64,000 bases of DNA from contig CAZHEH010000010.1 in assembly GCA_964531695.1 (NCBI GenBank), forward strand, positions 25,814 to 89,813, given 5' to 3'. Every line of letters begins with the position of its first letter. Position 1 is the first letter of the stretch. The stretch is from JAGXKT01 sp964531695. GTDB lineage: Bacteria > Planctomycetota > Phycisphaerae > SM23-33. Shown in pieces: positions 17,694 to 26,790 of the stretch. Both the position numbers and the translations under genes were made by a program. Below the pieces are notes generated by a model. It was not told where the DNA came from and did not search any database. It worked only from the letters and a program-made list of their open reading frames with translations.

Positions 17694-19809
17694 GGCGTGC
17701 GAACCGTGCCCGTCGATTCGGTGCATGAAGACCGGACGCACGGAGATGGACATCGTTCCCGGCCTGCCGGGCTCGTCCGTCGAGTGGATCGAGCTGTATG
17801 CCTACCCCATGCGGGATGCCGAATCCGGCGAGATCACCGGGGTGATCGAGTTCGCTCGCGACGTGACCGAGCGGAAGAAGGCCGAGCGCGAGCTGGAGGA
17901 GGCACGGGCCCTTCTTTGGGCGGCCTTCGAGAGTACGCAGGCGGGCATCCTCGTCGCCGACGCGCCCGACGTGCGCATCCGCTTCGCCAATTCCGCGGCG
18001 CTGGGCATTCGCGGGGCGACCCCGACAGCGCTGACGGGCATACCGGTCGAGCGCCACCCGCGGAACTGGCAGACCTTCCGCCCGGACGGCGAGATGGTCT
18101 GCCCCGAGGATCTGCCGCTCTCGCGGGCCGTGCTGGACGGCGAGACGGTCCGCAACGCCGAGGTGATCATCCGCGACGAGCAGGGGCGAGACCGCTGGGT
18201 TCTGGCCAACGCCGCCCCCGTCCGACGACCGGACGGCAGCATCGCCGCGGGCGTCGTCGTCTTCTCCGACATCTCGGACCGCAAGGAGGCCGAGGAGGCC
18301 CTCCGTCGCAGCGAGCGGCGGTACCGACACGTGGTCGAGGGCTCGCCCGTGCCGATGCTCATCCACCAGGACGAGAAGGTGGTGTTCGCCAACGCGGCCG
18401 CCGGGGACACGCTCGGCTATGGGGCCGAGGGCGAGTTGGTCGGGCTGTCCGTGTGGGACTTCGTCCACGCGGACTCGGTCGCCGCCGCCCGGGCCCGCAT
18501 CGACGCGGCCTACTTGGGGCACCCGCAGCCGCTCCAGGAGTTGTCGTTCGTCCGGCGGGACGGGGCGCGGATCGAGGTGCAGGTGGTCTCGACGCCGATC
18601 GACCACGAGGGCGGCCCGGCCTCGCACGTGGCGTTCCAGGACGTCACGGAGCGCCGACACCTGGAGGAACAGCTCGCCCGCGCACAGCGGATGGAGGCCA
18701 TCGGGCGGCTGGCCGGAGGGGTCGCACACGACTTCAACAACCAGCTCACCGTCATCAACGGTTACTGCGACCTGGAGCTGGCCGAGATGTCCGAGGACGC
18801 CCCGATGGCCGGCGTGCTGAAGGAGATCCGCAAGGCGGGCGAGCGGTCCAGCAAGCTGGCCAGCCAGCTCCTGGCCTTCGGGCGGCGGCAGGCCCTGCGG
18901 CCGGAGGTCATTGACCTGAACGAGGTCGTTGCCGGCATGGATCGCACGCTGGGACGGGCGCTGGGCGAGGACATCCAGATCCGGACGATCCCCAGCCCGA
19001 CGCCGGCGCTGGTCGAGGTCGACCGGGGCCAGACCGAGCAGGCCCTGATGAACCTCGCCATCAACGCACGCGACGCGATGCCCGACGGCGGGAAGCTCAC
19101 GATCGAGACCCGCGAGACCGAGATCAGCCGCGAATACGAACATCAACACCCGGACGCCGCCCCGGGACGCTACGTCATGCTGGCCGTGAGCGACACCGGG
19201 ACCGGCATGGACGCCGAGACGCAACAGAGCATCTTCGACCCGTTCTTCACCACCAAGGAGCCGGGCAAGGGCACCGGGCTCGGGCTGTCCATGGTCTACG
19301 GCTTCGTCAAACAGAGCGGCGGGCTCATCTACGTCTACAGCGAGGTCGGGCGCGGCACCACGTTCAAGATCTACCTGCCCCGCGCCAGCGGCGCGCTCAC
19401 CACGGCCGAGGTGCGCGCGCCCGCCGAGACGCCGCTCGGCAGCGAGACCGTCCTCGTCGCCGAGGACGACGAATCCGTTCGGCAACTGCTGGTGCGCGTC
19501 CTGCGCAACTCCTCCTACACCGTGCTCGAGACCGCCAACGCGGATGAGGCCCTGCCCCTCGGGCTCGGGTACGAGCAGCCCATCCACCTCCTCATCGCCG
19601 ATGTGGTCATGCCAGGCATGTTCGGGACCGAGCTGGCTCAGCGACTTCGCAAGTCCCGCCCCGACATGAAGGTGCTGTTCATCTCCGGCTACACGAACGC
19701 GGCCGCCCGCAGCCAGAACGTCCTGCGGCCGGGGGAGAACCTCCTGAGCAAGCCGTTCAGCCCGGAGGCCCTGGCCCATGCGGTCCGCCGCGTTCTCGAC
19801 GAGCCGTAG
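17578..19809 (+). CDS. Hybrid histidine kinase, C-terminal part (PAS, HisKA, HATPase, receiver) of the frameshifted gene
   Basis: Unless the frameshift is real, this is not a separate gene: its first residues are the second half of a PAS domain that begins in the previous entry. That PAS half has a cysteine cluster (CFHCYHG then CEPCPSIRC). Two more PAS domains follow (about 112-235 and 249-360). The HisKA H-box is GRLAGGVAHDFNN with phospho-accepting His384. The ATPase has NLAINARDAM, DTGTGMD and GKGTGLGLSM. The receiver (622-743) has the acidic EDD pair, phospho-acceptor Asp675 in LLIADVVMPG, and Lys in SKPF. It should autophosphorylate and relay phosphate to its own receiver. No output regulator is adjacent. 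The ATG at 17578 has no clear Shine-Dalgarno sequence. Confidence 0.88.
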   Translation: MLDRDLTIRHVNPVMERWYAPSAPLVGKKCFHCYHGADKACEPCPSIRCMKTGRTEMDIVPGLPGSSVEWIELYAYPMRDAESGEITGVIEFARDVTERKKAERELEEARALLWAAFESTQAGILVADAPDVRIRFANSAALGIRGATPTALTGIPVERHPRNWQTFRPDGEMVCPEDLPLSRAVLDGETVRNAEVIIRDEQGRDRWVLANAAPVRRPDGSIAAGVVVFSDISDRKEAEEALRRSERRYRHVVEGSPVPMLIHQDEKVVFANAAAGDTLGYGAEGELVGLSVWDFVHADSVAAARARIDAAYLGHPQPLQELSFVRRDGARIEVQVVSTPIDHEGGPASHVAFQDVTERRHLEEQLARAQRMEAIGRLAGGVAHDFNNQLTVINGYCDLELAEMSEDAPMAGVLKEIRKAGERSSKLASQLLAFGRRQALRPEVIDLNEVVAGMDRTLGRALGEDIQIRTIPSPTPALVEVDRGQTEQALMNLAINARDAMPDGGKLTIETRETEISREYEHQHPDAAPGRYVMLAVSDTGTGMDAETQQSIFDPFFTTKEPGKGTGLGLSMVYGFVKQSGGLIYVYSEVGRGTTFKIYLPRASGALTTAEVRAPAETPLGSETVLVAEDDESVRQLLVRVLRNSSYTVLETANADEALPLGLGYEQPIHLLIADVVMPGMFGTELAQRLRKSRPDMKVLFISGYTNAAARSQNVLRPGENLLSKPFSPEALAHAVRRVLDEP

Positions 19810-19929
19810 GCGCCGCTAGGTCGTCGGTTCCCGCGCCCGCCTGCCAAGTTGTGCTAATCCCTTGCGCTCACGTGCCGATAAGAGTGTGTCGCTCCGAATT
19901 CGCTCCCCCGCCGGCGGCCCGCAAGCAGG

Positions 19930-22302
19930 ATGCATCGCGCCGCCGCACGGCGAATCGGGCCGAGAAGGAGCAGCGGACGCCCGCCGGTCGGTGCTGCGAG
20001 CACCGTCGAGGCCGTCAGCCGGCGGGTCCTCGCTTCGGGCCGGGAACACGGAACGTTGGGCAAGCAAAAGATAACCTCGCCGGGCATCCTGCTGATCGCC
20101 GTATGTGTTTGCTCCGGGGGCATTTTTCTACTTGACCGCTTCGCGCTTGAGCCGCAGGTCGACTCCGAGCGACAGGCCGCACTCCAGGAACAGGCCCTCC
20201 GAGCCGAGAGCGCGGCGCAGGCCGTCATCGCCTCAAAACGCGAGGCGCTGGCGACCGCGTGCTCCGTTTGGGCGAGCCGAGTCGCGCTCGCCGGACTGCC
20301 CGAGGGGAAGTCCGGGCGCGAGGCCTTCAGCGCCTTCGGCGCCTCGGCCCTGGCCGAGGGCGGGGTCGACTTCGCCTGGATCGGTCGGGCCGGCGAGCCG
20401 CCTGACCTCGCTTGGTCCCGCAAGGGCGAGGGCCCGCAGCAAGGCGGCCGGCCGATCGTCGAACTGCCGTCCTCTCCAGAAAGCGGCGATCCGGCGGCCG
20501 GGCTGATGCGTGTGGGCAGCGAGGCGGCCCTCGTTGCCGGGCATCCGCTGGAAGGCCCGGAAGGCCGTCGGCTCTGGGTGGGTCAATACCTGGACGCCGA
20601 TCTGCTGGACGCCGCGGGAAAGGCCGCGGGCGGCACGCTCGTGCGTGTGGCGGACACCCGACTGCCGCAAGGCATGTCGGACAGCTCGAACCGATCCCAA
20701 ACGATGTGGACGGCCGACGGCGATACGCTGGCGGTGGCCTGGCCGATGCGCGACGCATCGGGCGAGACCCTCGGCTATCTTCGTGCGGACATCCCCTCGG
20801 GACACGTGCGCCGCCAGGCCGAGGTGGCGCAGCGCAACGCGACCATCGTCCTGGTGCTTTCCACGGGTCTGTGCGCCCTGATCGTCGTGGCCGTGCATGT
20901 GCTGATCGCCGGTCCGGTCATCCGTCTGCTCGGGCGGATTCAGCGGATGGAAAGCGGCGAGGAGACGGTGGACGACCTGACGCGAGACCTGCACGGCGAG
21001 CCGCGCATCCTGGCCCGCCGGCTGGAGTCCACCTTCGAGAAGCTCGCCAGCATGAGCAAAAGGGATCAGCTTACGGCGCTGGCCAACCGGCGGCACTTCG
21101 AGCAGGTGCTCGACGCGTTCTACCACCAGGCGCGGCGGTACAACCGGCCGCTGTCGCTGATCATGCTGGACATCGACTTCTTCAAGGCCATCAACGACGC
21201 CGGCGGACATCATGCGGGCGATGAGTTGCTCAAGGATGTCGCGGCCGCCATCGAGAAGATCTGTCGCAAGGCGGACCTGCCGGCGCGCCTGGGCGGGGAT
21301 GAATTCGCGATCCTGCTGCCGGAGACACCCGCCGACAAGGCCGCCGCAATGGCCGAGCGCGTCCGCAACGAGATCTCCATGCGTACCGTGATGGTCCGCG
21401 GCACCGAGGCGAACGTGACCACGTCGGTCGGCATCGCCGACCTCAACGCCGGGGAGATCGACTCGCCGGACGGCATGCTCTCGCTGGCCGACCGTGCGAT
21501 GTACGCCGCGAAGGACAAGGGCCGCAACCGCATCTTCCAGGCCCACGACCTCGATGGCTGCTCCCTGAGCGGCGAAGCCGCCGACGGCGGCGACATGGAC
21601 GTTCTGAGCAAGAAGCTCATCGGGCTGGACACCCAGTTCAAGGACATGTTCGTCCAGGGGCTCGAGGAGATCATGGAGATCCTCGCCCACCGGGACCCGC
21701 ACATGGCGGCTCACGCCCGCAAGGTGCAGCACTATGCCGTGCAGATCGCCCACGAGATGGAGCTGCCCGACCGCGTGATCAAGCGGCTGCGGATCGGGGC
21801 CATGCTCCACGACATCGGCATGCTTGCCATGCCCGATTCGGTCCTGCTGTGCGAGAAGCGGCTCGACGAGGGCCAGCTCCGCATGATGCGTCGCCACCCG
21901 CTGCTGAGCGTGCGCATCATGGAGGGCATGGAGTTCCTCGAGCAGGAGATCCCCACCGTCCGCTATCACCACGAGAACTATGACGGTTCGGGCTACCCCG
22001 AGGGGCTGGCCGGTGCGGCCATCCCGCTCACCGCGCGCATCCTCGCCGTCGCCGACGCCTTCGACGCCATGACCTCCCCGCGAACGTTCCGCTCGGCCAA
22101 GAGCATCAGCGAAGCCCTCAGCGAGCTGCGAAAGAGCGTCGGCGTGCAGTTCGACCCCGCCGTTGTCGAGGCCTTCGTCAACGTGGCCGGGCGCCTCGGC
22201 GAGCGACTGACCGAGGTGCAGGTGAGCGACCGTGAGGAACACCCCGACGAGCCCGAAGCCCCGGCCGACGATGCCGAGGCCGTGGCGGCCCGCAATTCGT
22301 AG
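19930..22302 (+). CDS. Membrane GGDEF plus HD-GYP protein (c-di-GMP synthesis and hydrolysis)
   Basis: The 790-residue protein has an N-terminal membrane segment (about residues 48-70), an exported sensor region, a second membrane segment near 300-320, a GGDEF domain and a C-terminal HD-GYP domain. GGDEF is intact at residues 455-459 with an RxxD I-site (RKAD) five residues before it, so diguanylate cyclase activity with product inhibition is likely. HD-GYP also looks intact: His627-Asp628 in MLHDIGM and HHENYDGSGYP ending at 690, so it may hydrolyse c-di-GMP. Having both in one protein means the net effect cannot be predicted. The start is uncertain; an in-frame TTG at 20056 would shorten the leader by 42 residues and begin just before the first membrane segment. 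It follows the hybrid kinase by 120 bp. Confidence 0.92.
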   Translation: MHRAAARRIGPRRSSGRPPVGAASTVEAVSRRVLASGREHGTLGKQKITSPGILLIAVCVCSGGIFLLDRFALEPQVDSERQAALQEQALRAESAAQAVIASKREALATACSVWASRVALAGLPEGKSGREAFSAFGASALAEGGVDFAWIGRAGEPPDLAWSRKGEGPQQGGRPIVELPSSPESGDPAAGLMRVGSEAALVAGHPLEGPEGRRLWVGQYLDADLLDAAGKAAGGTLVRVADTRLPQGMSDSSNRSQTMWTADGDTLAVAWPMRDASGETLGYLRADIPSGHVRRQAEVAQRNATIVLVLSTGLCALIVVAVHVLIAGPVIRLLGRIQRMESGEETVDDLTRDLHGEPRILARRLESTFEKLASMSKRDQLTALANRRHFEQVLDAFYHQARRYNRPLSLIMLDIDFFKAINDAGGHHAGDELLKDVAAAIEKICRKADLPARLGGDEFAILLPETPADKAAAMAERVRNEISMRTVMVRGTEANVTTSVGIADLNAGEIDSPDGMLSLADRAMYAAKDKGRNRIFQAHDLDGCSLSGEAADGGDMDVLSKKLIGLDTQFKDMFVQGLEEIMEILAHRDPHMAAHARKVQHYAVQIAHEMELPDRVIKRLRIGAMLHDIGMLAMPDSVLLCEKRLDEGQLRMMRRHPLLSVRIMEGMEFLEQEIPTVRYHHENYDGSGYPEGLAGAAIPLTARILAVADAFDAMTSPRTFRSAKSISEALSELRKSVGVQFDPAVVEAFVNVAGRLGERLTEVQVSDREEHPDEPEAPADDAEAVAARNS

Positions 22303-22497
22303 AGCCCCCGCGGTCCGGGCCCGCCGGATCGCATCTCACTCGTCCATCTCGGCGTCCTCGTCGCCTGCGTCCCCCCTCGGCCTCGGAATCCGGGACATCC
22401 TCGCACGGCCCCGTCTCTCTGGGGACATGCAGCGCCTCGCGATGGGCTTCGCTCAGTACCGCCGGGCGCAGAATTTCGCTCTTCCCGGCCGCTGCCG

Positions 22498-22503
22498 TAC
22501 AAT
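22498..22503 (+). promoter_or_regulatory. -10 element placed 9 nt before a start codon (probable leaderless transcript)
   Basis: TACAAT is followed by only 9 nt before the ATG at 22513. The expected start point, about 7 nt downstream of the hexamer, would leave a leader of about 3 nt. No Shine-Dalgarno sequence precedes the ATG. The -35 is poor (TTCGCT, 17-bp spacer). Confidence 0.4.
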
Positions 22504-22512
22504 TCGGCGACC

Positions 22513-23958
22513 ATGCAGATTGTCGTTCTGGCCGGACTGATCCTCTCCATGGCGTTCGTGGAGCCCGAGCTCAGCGGCGAACTCGTCCCCCCGGGTCCGC
22601 TGACGCCCTGGTTCCTGTGCGCGTACACGGCAGTGGCGGCAATCCTCACCGCCCTGAACACCCTCCTGTCCCGCCGGGCCCTGCGGCACTGGGGCGGCAT
22701 GCCGCGAGGCGTCCGCCGTCGCCATACCATCCTGACGGCCATGGCAAACCTCTGGCTCGTGCTCGGCTCGGCGGCCGTGCTGTTCTCGGGATACGGCCGC
22801 TGGCTGGCCGAGCGGGCGGCCACAAATCCCCTGCCGCTGCTGTACCGGCTGGCCGCCGCGGGGCCCTTCGTCCTGTCCCTGATGGTGGTGTTGGCGCTGC
22901 GGTACCCCTTCTACCGGGCGTACCGGCGTCGCTCCGCCCCGGACCGCCGGCCGTGGAGCGCGAGCGAGTACCTCGGCTACAACGTCCGCCACCACGTGCT
23001 GTTTGCCCTCGTCCCGATCTCGCTGATCCTGCTCGGCCATGATGCCATCGGCCTGTACGCCGAGCCCCGCCTGCCGAACGAGACGTGGGCGAGCGTGGTG
23101 CTCATCGGTGGCCGAGTGGCCGTGGGGCTGGGCGTGTTCTTCCTGGCTCCCGTGATGATCGTCCGCATCTGGCGCACGGAGCGGCTGGGGCCCACGCCGC
23201 TGCGCGGCTCGCTGGAGTCGATCAGCCGGCGGTTGGGGCTGGGCTACCGGGACATGCGAGTATGGAAGTCCAGCGGCGAGATCGCCAACGCCGGCGTCAT
23301 GGGCCTCACGCGGCACGTCCGCTACGTGCTGCTGTCCGACGGGCTGCTGGAGAACATGGACCCGGCCGAGATCGAGTCGATCTTCGCGCACGAGGCCGGG
23401 CACATCGCCGGGCATCACATCTTCTACTCGGCCCTGTTCGCACTTTCCTGCGTGACGCTGTGCAGCGTGGCGGGCTTCTTCGCCGCCTGGGGGCTGGGGC
23501 TGAGCTTGTGGGGCGAGATCGCGTTGACGCTGGCCCTGACGGCGGCGGCGTTCGGGCTCGTGTTCGGCTGGATCAGCCGACGCTTCGAGCGCCAGTGCGA
23601 CGTCGCGGCCGCGTGGGCCGTCGGTCGGGAGTACGCCGCGGGCGACCTGCCCGATCCCGCGGGCGAGGCGAACCCGGCCGGTGACGCGGCGCAGCCCGGC
23701 GATGCCGACCCGATGCGGGTCCCCCCGGCGGGGGCCGCGCTGTTCGCGCGATCGCTCCAGCACGTCGGTCGGCTCAACGCCATCCCCGCCACGCAACCGA
23801 ACTGGCGGCACGGCTCCATCGCCCGACGAGTCAGCTACATCCTGTGGCTCAGCAGCCGCGGCGGCACGCGGCGCGAGATCGACCGGACGGTCCGGTGGAT
23901 CAAGGTCGGTATCTGGCTGGCGGTCGCGCTGTCGGCGGCGGCGTTCGTCTTCCTCTAG
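22513..23958 (+). CDS. M48-family membrane metallopeptidase
   Basis: The 481-residue protein has several hydrophobic segments and the zinc-peptidase motif HEAGH (His293, Glu294, His297), with a downstream RFERQCDVAAAW segment that supplies the third ligand and catalytic acidic residue in M48 (Ste24/HtpX) enzymes. These peptidases cut membrane or misfolded proteins at the membrane-cytoplasm face. It has an N-terminal membrane region of about four segments, a soluble protease part from about residue 230, two more membrane segments after the HEAGH helix, and a final one at the C-terminus. It is the first gene of a short run, the SDR gene following 26 bp downstream. The start has no Shine-Dalgarno sequence but a -10-like hexamer very close by. 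Confidence 0.9.
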   Translation: MQIVVLAGLILSMAFVEPELSGELVPPGPLTPWFLCAYTAVAAILTALNTLLSRRALRHWGGMPRGVRRRHTILTAMANLWLVLGSAAVLFSGYGRWLAERAATNPLPLLYRLAAAGPFVLSLMVVLALRYPFYRAYRRRSAPDRRPWSASEYLGYNVRHHVLFALVPISLILLGHDAIGLYAEPRLPNETWASVVLIGGRVAVGLGVFFLAPVMIVRIWRTERLGPTPLRGSLESISRRLGLGYRDMRVWKSSGEIANAGVMGLTRHVRYVLLSDGLLENMDPAEIESIFAHEAGHIAGHHIFYSALFALSCVTLCSVAGFFAAWGLGLSLWGEIALTLALTAAAFGLVFGWISRRFERQCDVAAAWAVGREYAAGDLPDPAGEANPAGDAAQPGDADPMRVPPAGAALFARSLQHVGRLNAIPATQPNWRHGSIARRVSYILWLSSRGGTRREIDRTVRWIKVGIWLAVALSAAAFVFL

Positions 23959-23984
23959 GGACGATCTCAACGGGAGCGGCGAGC

Positions 23985-24815
23985 ATGGACACGTGCGTGG
24001 CAATCGTGACCGGGGCGTCCAGCGGCATCGGCGCCGCGACGGCCCGCGAGTTCGCCAGTCGGGGCTGGTCTGTTGTGCTGGCCGCCCGCCGGCGCGAGCG
24101 GCTCGACGAGGTCGCCGCCGAGTGCCGCCGGGCCGGCGCCCCGGAGGCCCTGCCCGTGCCGACCGACGTGGCGAAGCGCGAGCAAGTGGACTCCCTCGTC
24201 GGGGCCGCCGTCGAGCGGCTTGGGCGCGTCGACGTCATGCTCAACAACGCCGGGCACGGCGTCAGCGCCCGCGTCCACGAGATCACCGACGAGGCCATGC
24301 GCGAGATCGTCGACGTGAACCTGTTCGGGGTGCTCTACGGCTGCCGCGCCGTGGCGCCCGTCATGATGCGGCAGAACAGCGGGCACATCTTCAACGTCTC
24401 GTCGGTCATCGGCAAGCGGGGTTGCCCGTTCAACGGGGCGTACTCGGCCACGAAGTTCGCCGTCTGCGGGCTCTCGGACGCCCTGCGCGTCGAGATGCTG
24501 CCCTACGGGGTCCGGGTGACGACCCTGTGCCCCGGGCTGACCCGGACCGAGTTCTTCGACCACGTCCGGGGCGGATCGAGCTTGAACAGGACCAGCTTCG
24601 GGGCTGTCCGCGGCCTCATGCCGCCGGAGAAGATCGCCCGCCGCATCGCCCGCACCGTCGGGAAGAACAAGCCCGAGATCGTCTTCTCCGTCGGCGGCAA
24701 GGTCCTCGTTTGGGTCCACCAACGCTTCCCATGCCTGGCCGACCGGATGATGAAGCTCTATCACGACGCCCTGCTGAAAGCCGGCGAAGGCGACAGCACC
24801 GGCGAACGGTCCTGA
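23985..24815 (+). CDS. Short-chain dehydrogenase/reductase (SDR)
   Basis: The 276-residue protein is a classical SDR: cofactor motif TGASSGIG (residues 9-16), NNAG (87-90), and catalytic Ser (139/140), Tyr153 and Lys157 in NVSS and GAYSATK. It should use NAD(P)H to oxidise or reduce an alcohol/ketone; the substrate cannot be told from the sequence. The C-terminus (KIARRIARTVGKNKPEIVF) resembles the membrane-associated SDRs that modify lipids, but that is only a hint. The ATG at 23985 has GGGAG upstream. It starts 26 bp after the M48 peptidase gene, so the two are probably co-transcribed. Confidence 0.92.
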   Translation: MDTCVAIVTGASSGIGAATAREFASRGWSVVLAARRRERLDEVAAECRRAGAPEALPVPTDVAKREQVDSLVGAAVERLGRVDVMLNNAGHGVSARVHEITDEAMREIVDVNLFGVLYGCRAVAPVMMRQNSGHIFNVSSVIGKRGCPFNGAYSATKFAVCGLSDALRVEMLPYGVRVTTLCPGLTRTEFFDHVRGGSSLNRTSFGAVRGLMPPEKIARRIARTVGKNKPEIVFSVGGKVLVWVHQRFPCLADRMMKLYHDALLKAGEGDSTGERS

Positions 24816-24837
24816 ACACCGCTGGCCCGGCTCATGC

Positions 24838-24866
24838 TTGACCACGCGTGGGGAGCACGCCATGAT
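24838..24866 (+). promoter_or_regulatory. Promoter of the restriction-modification genes
   Basis: TTGACC, a 17-bp spacer and CATGAT match the consensus at 5/6 and 4/6. Only 6 nt separate the -10 from the ATG at 24873, so the transcript is probably leaderless. The promoter gives the methyltransferase its own expression, separate from the SDR gene. Confidence 0.55.
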
Positions 24867-24872
24867 GGGTTC

Positions 24873-25751
24873 ATGGCCTGCGATAGCAACGGATTCCGGA
24901 AGATGGGGCAGGTGCTGAACAACGCGGGCAGCTCCGCGATCGTGGTCGGCGATGCACGAAACGTGTTGGGGCTTGTGCCGGACGCCGCTTTCGCCTGCTG
25001 CGTCACCAGCCCGCCGTACTGGGGACTGCGAGACTACGACATCGAGGGCCAAGTCGGCGCCGAGGATTCGCTGGCGGAATACCTGGAGCACTTGGTAGCC
25101 ATCTTCCGTGAAGTGCGACGCACCCTCGCCGAGGACGGCACGCTGTGGCTCAACATCGGGGACTCCTACACGAGCGGGAATCGAAGGTGGAGAGCGCCGG
25201 ACAAGAAGAACCCAGCCCGTGCGATGCGCTACCGCCCGCCGACCCCGGCGGGTCTGAAGCCCAAGGACCTGATCGGCGTGCCTTGGCGTCTCGCGTTGGC
25301 CCTCCAGGCGGACGGCTGGTACCTCCGCTCCGATGTAGTCTGGCACAAGCCGAACTGCCAGCCGGAGTCGGTTCGAGACAGGCCGACCCGTGCCCATGAG
25401 TATCTGTTCATGCTCACGAGGTCGCAGGACTACTACTACGACCGAGAAGCCATCATGGAGCCCGCCAACGGCAGGGGGCGGCGCAACCGCCGCACGGTAT
25501 GGAACATCAACACCGAACCCAACGGGGAAGCGCATTTCGCCACGTTTCCCGAGGCCCTCGTCGCCCCTTGCATAGCGGCCTCCAGCCGTCCCGGCAGTGC
25601 GGTTCTTGACCCGTTTGCCGGCACGGGAACAGCAGGCATCGCCTGCCAACGCATGGGCCGGCGCTTCATCGGCATCGAGTTGAAGCCGAAGTACGCCCGG
25701 ATTGCGGAGCGGCGCCTGGGTCAGGAACTCCTGTATGCCAAGACCTCGTGA
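24873..25751 (+). CDS. DNA methyltransferase, beta class, probable N4-cytosine type
   Basis: The 292-residue enzyme has motif IV TSPPY (residues 45-49) near the N-terminus and the SAM-binding motif DPFAGTGTAG (from residue 246) near the C-terminus, the order of beta-class methyltransferases. SPPY is typical of N4-cytosine enzymes. It modifies host DNA so that the partner endonuclease cannot cut. The start at 24873 is preferred to 24834 because a promoter ends 6 nt before it. The endonuclease gene follows with a 17-bp overlap. The organisation and lengths resemble the Cfr9I/XcyI type of system that recognises CCCGGG, which is a tentative match. Nothing in the frame is interrupted, so this gene looks functional. 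The region looks a little less GC-rich than its neighbours, which suggests transfer. Confidence 0.9.
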   Translation: MACDSNGFRKMGQVLNNAGSSAIVVGDARNVLGLVPDAAFACCVTSPPYWGLRDYDIEGQVGAEDSLAEYLEHLVAIFREVRRTLAEDGTLWLNIGDSYTSGNRRWRAPDKKNPARAMRYRPPTPAGLKPKDLIGVPWRLALALQADGWYLRSDVVWHKPNCQPESVRDRPTRAHEYLFMLTRSQDYYYDREAIMEPANGRGRRNRRTVWNINTEPNGEAHFATFPEALVAPCIAASSRPGSAVLDPFAGTGTAGIACQRMGRRFIGIELKPKYARIAERRLGQELLYAKTS

Positions 25752-26706
25752 ACGCGAGTTGCCCGTCCTGGAGCCCAACCTGCAGGTGTCCTTCTATCAC
25801 AAGCTCCAGACCATCAGAGGCAGGCATCTACGTGAGGCCCTCCAGCAGGCCTTGGGGGATCTGCCGCTCGAGCTGCTGGACGCCGAACTGCGCGACCTGG
25901 CGCCTGAGACCGCACTGAGGAAACTCGCCACCCAAGGGCTGCGAGGGGAGGTCTTCTTCCCTGTGCCATGCCTGCTGAAGGCCGGTCCCAACTTGCTGGG
26001 CTACTATCGCCTGCTGTACGGCCTGTCCCAGAAAGAGTTCTACTCAAGCAAGACCTTCGGGCGCTTCAAGCGGCTGGAGGCCGAGGGCCAACTCGGATCC
26101 GTCCGCCCGGAAGAGATGCAGGCCCTTTGCCGCAGTCTTGTCGGGACCGCCGTCAAGCTCGTGCAGGTCATCGACGAACTCACGGTAGCAACCGTGAACG
26201 AGCTGCAGCTCCTGACTCTCGGCGCCCAGCTCAGGGGTAGCGAGAACACGCGAGTCGGCAAGCGCGCAACCAAGGAGGTATTCGATATCATCCGCCAGCT
26301 CGTGGGCCCGTACCTGGTGGAGGAGACCGCCCGTACGTTGGTGCTGCGAAACGACGCCGGGCGTAGCGTGCTGGTGGAGTTTGCGGCTGATCCCGACATC
26401 TGAATCACCGAGAAGCTGCCCTCCGGCGTCCGCAACCTGGTCTCCGTCGAGATCAAGGGTGGAGCGGACGTATCCAACGTCCACAACCGTCTCGGGGAGG
26501 CGGAGAAAAGCCACCAGAAGGCCCGCGCACGCGGCTATCACGAATTCTGGACGATCGTCCGGGCGCCGGTATCTGCGGAAGTTGCCGGAAAAGAGACCCC
26601 GACGACCAGTCACCTATTTCGCTTGGATGACTTGGTCCGCCCGCGTTCGAAGGAGCGCTCGCAGTTTCGGGACACGTTGGCGTCGATACTGAGCATTCGC
26701 ATATAG
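25735..26706 (+). pseudogene. Restriction endonuclease (XcyI/Cfr9I-like, tentative) interrupted by an in-frame TGA
   Basis: The reading frame from the ATG at 25735 hits TGA at 26401-26403 after 222 codons, then continues open in the same frame for 100 codons to the TAG at 26704-26706. Read through, the protein would be about 323 residues, close to the length I recall for Cfr9I-type enzymes (about 330). The stop falls inside the expected nuclease core: a PD (in DPDI) lies just before it and EIK (in SVEIKGGADVSN) 15 codons after, the layout of a PD-(D/E)xK site. The post-stop part ends with the well-conserved-looking NRLGEAEKSHQKARARGYHEFW. CGA to TGA would be a single transition. No later start codon would restore the C-terminal half with its own initiation signal. 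The endonuclease is probably inactive, leaving an orphan methyltransferase. Confidence 0.75.
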
Positions 26707-26776
26707 GGACGCCCTTTGGTGGCGCCGGCGCAGAGGAACCCGCCTGATGACCGCTGGCCCGGCCGGGATTCCGCGG

Positions 26777-26782
26777 TATAAT
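26777..26782 (+). promoter_or_regulatory. Consensus -10 placed 8 nt before a start codon
   Basis: TATAAT, a perfect match, is followed by 8 nt and then the ATG at 26791, with no Shine-Dalgarno sequence. This predicts a leaderless or nearly leaderless mRNA. No convincing -35 was found at 16-18 bp. Confidence 0.5.
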
Positions 26783-26790
26783 CGCCGCTC

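Noticed and set aside
17551..19779. Minus-strand frame of 742 codons
   Set aside because: It is antisense to the kinase core, whose H-box, ATPase and receiver motifs are clear on the plus strand.
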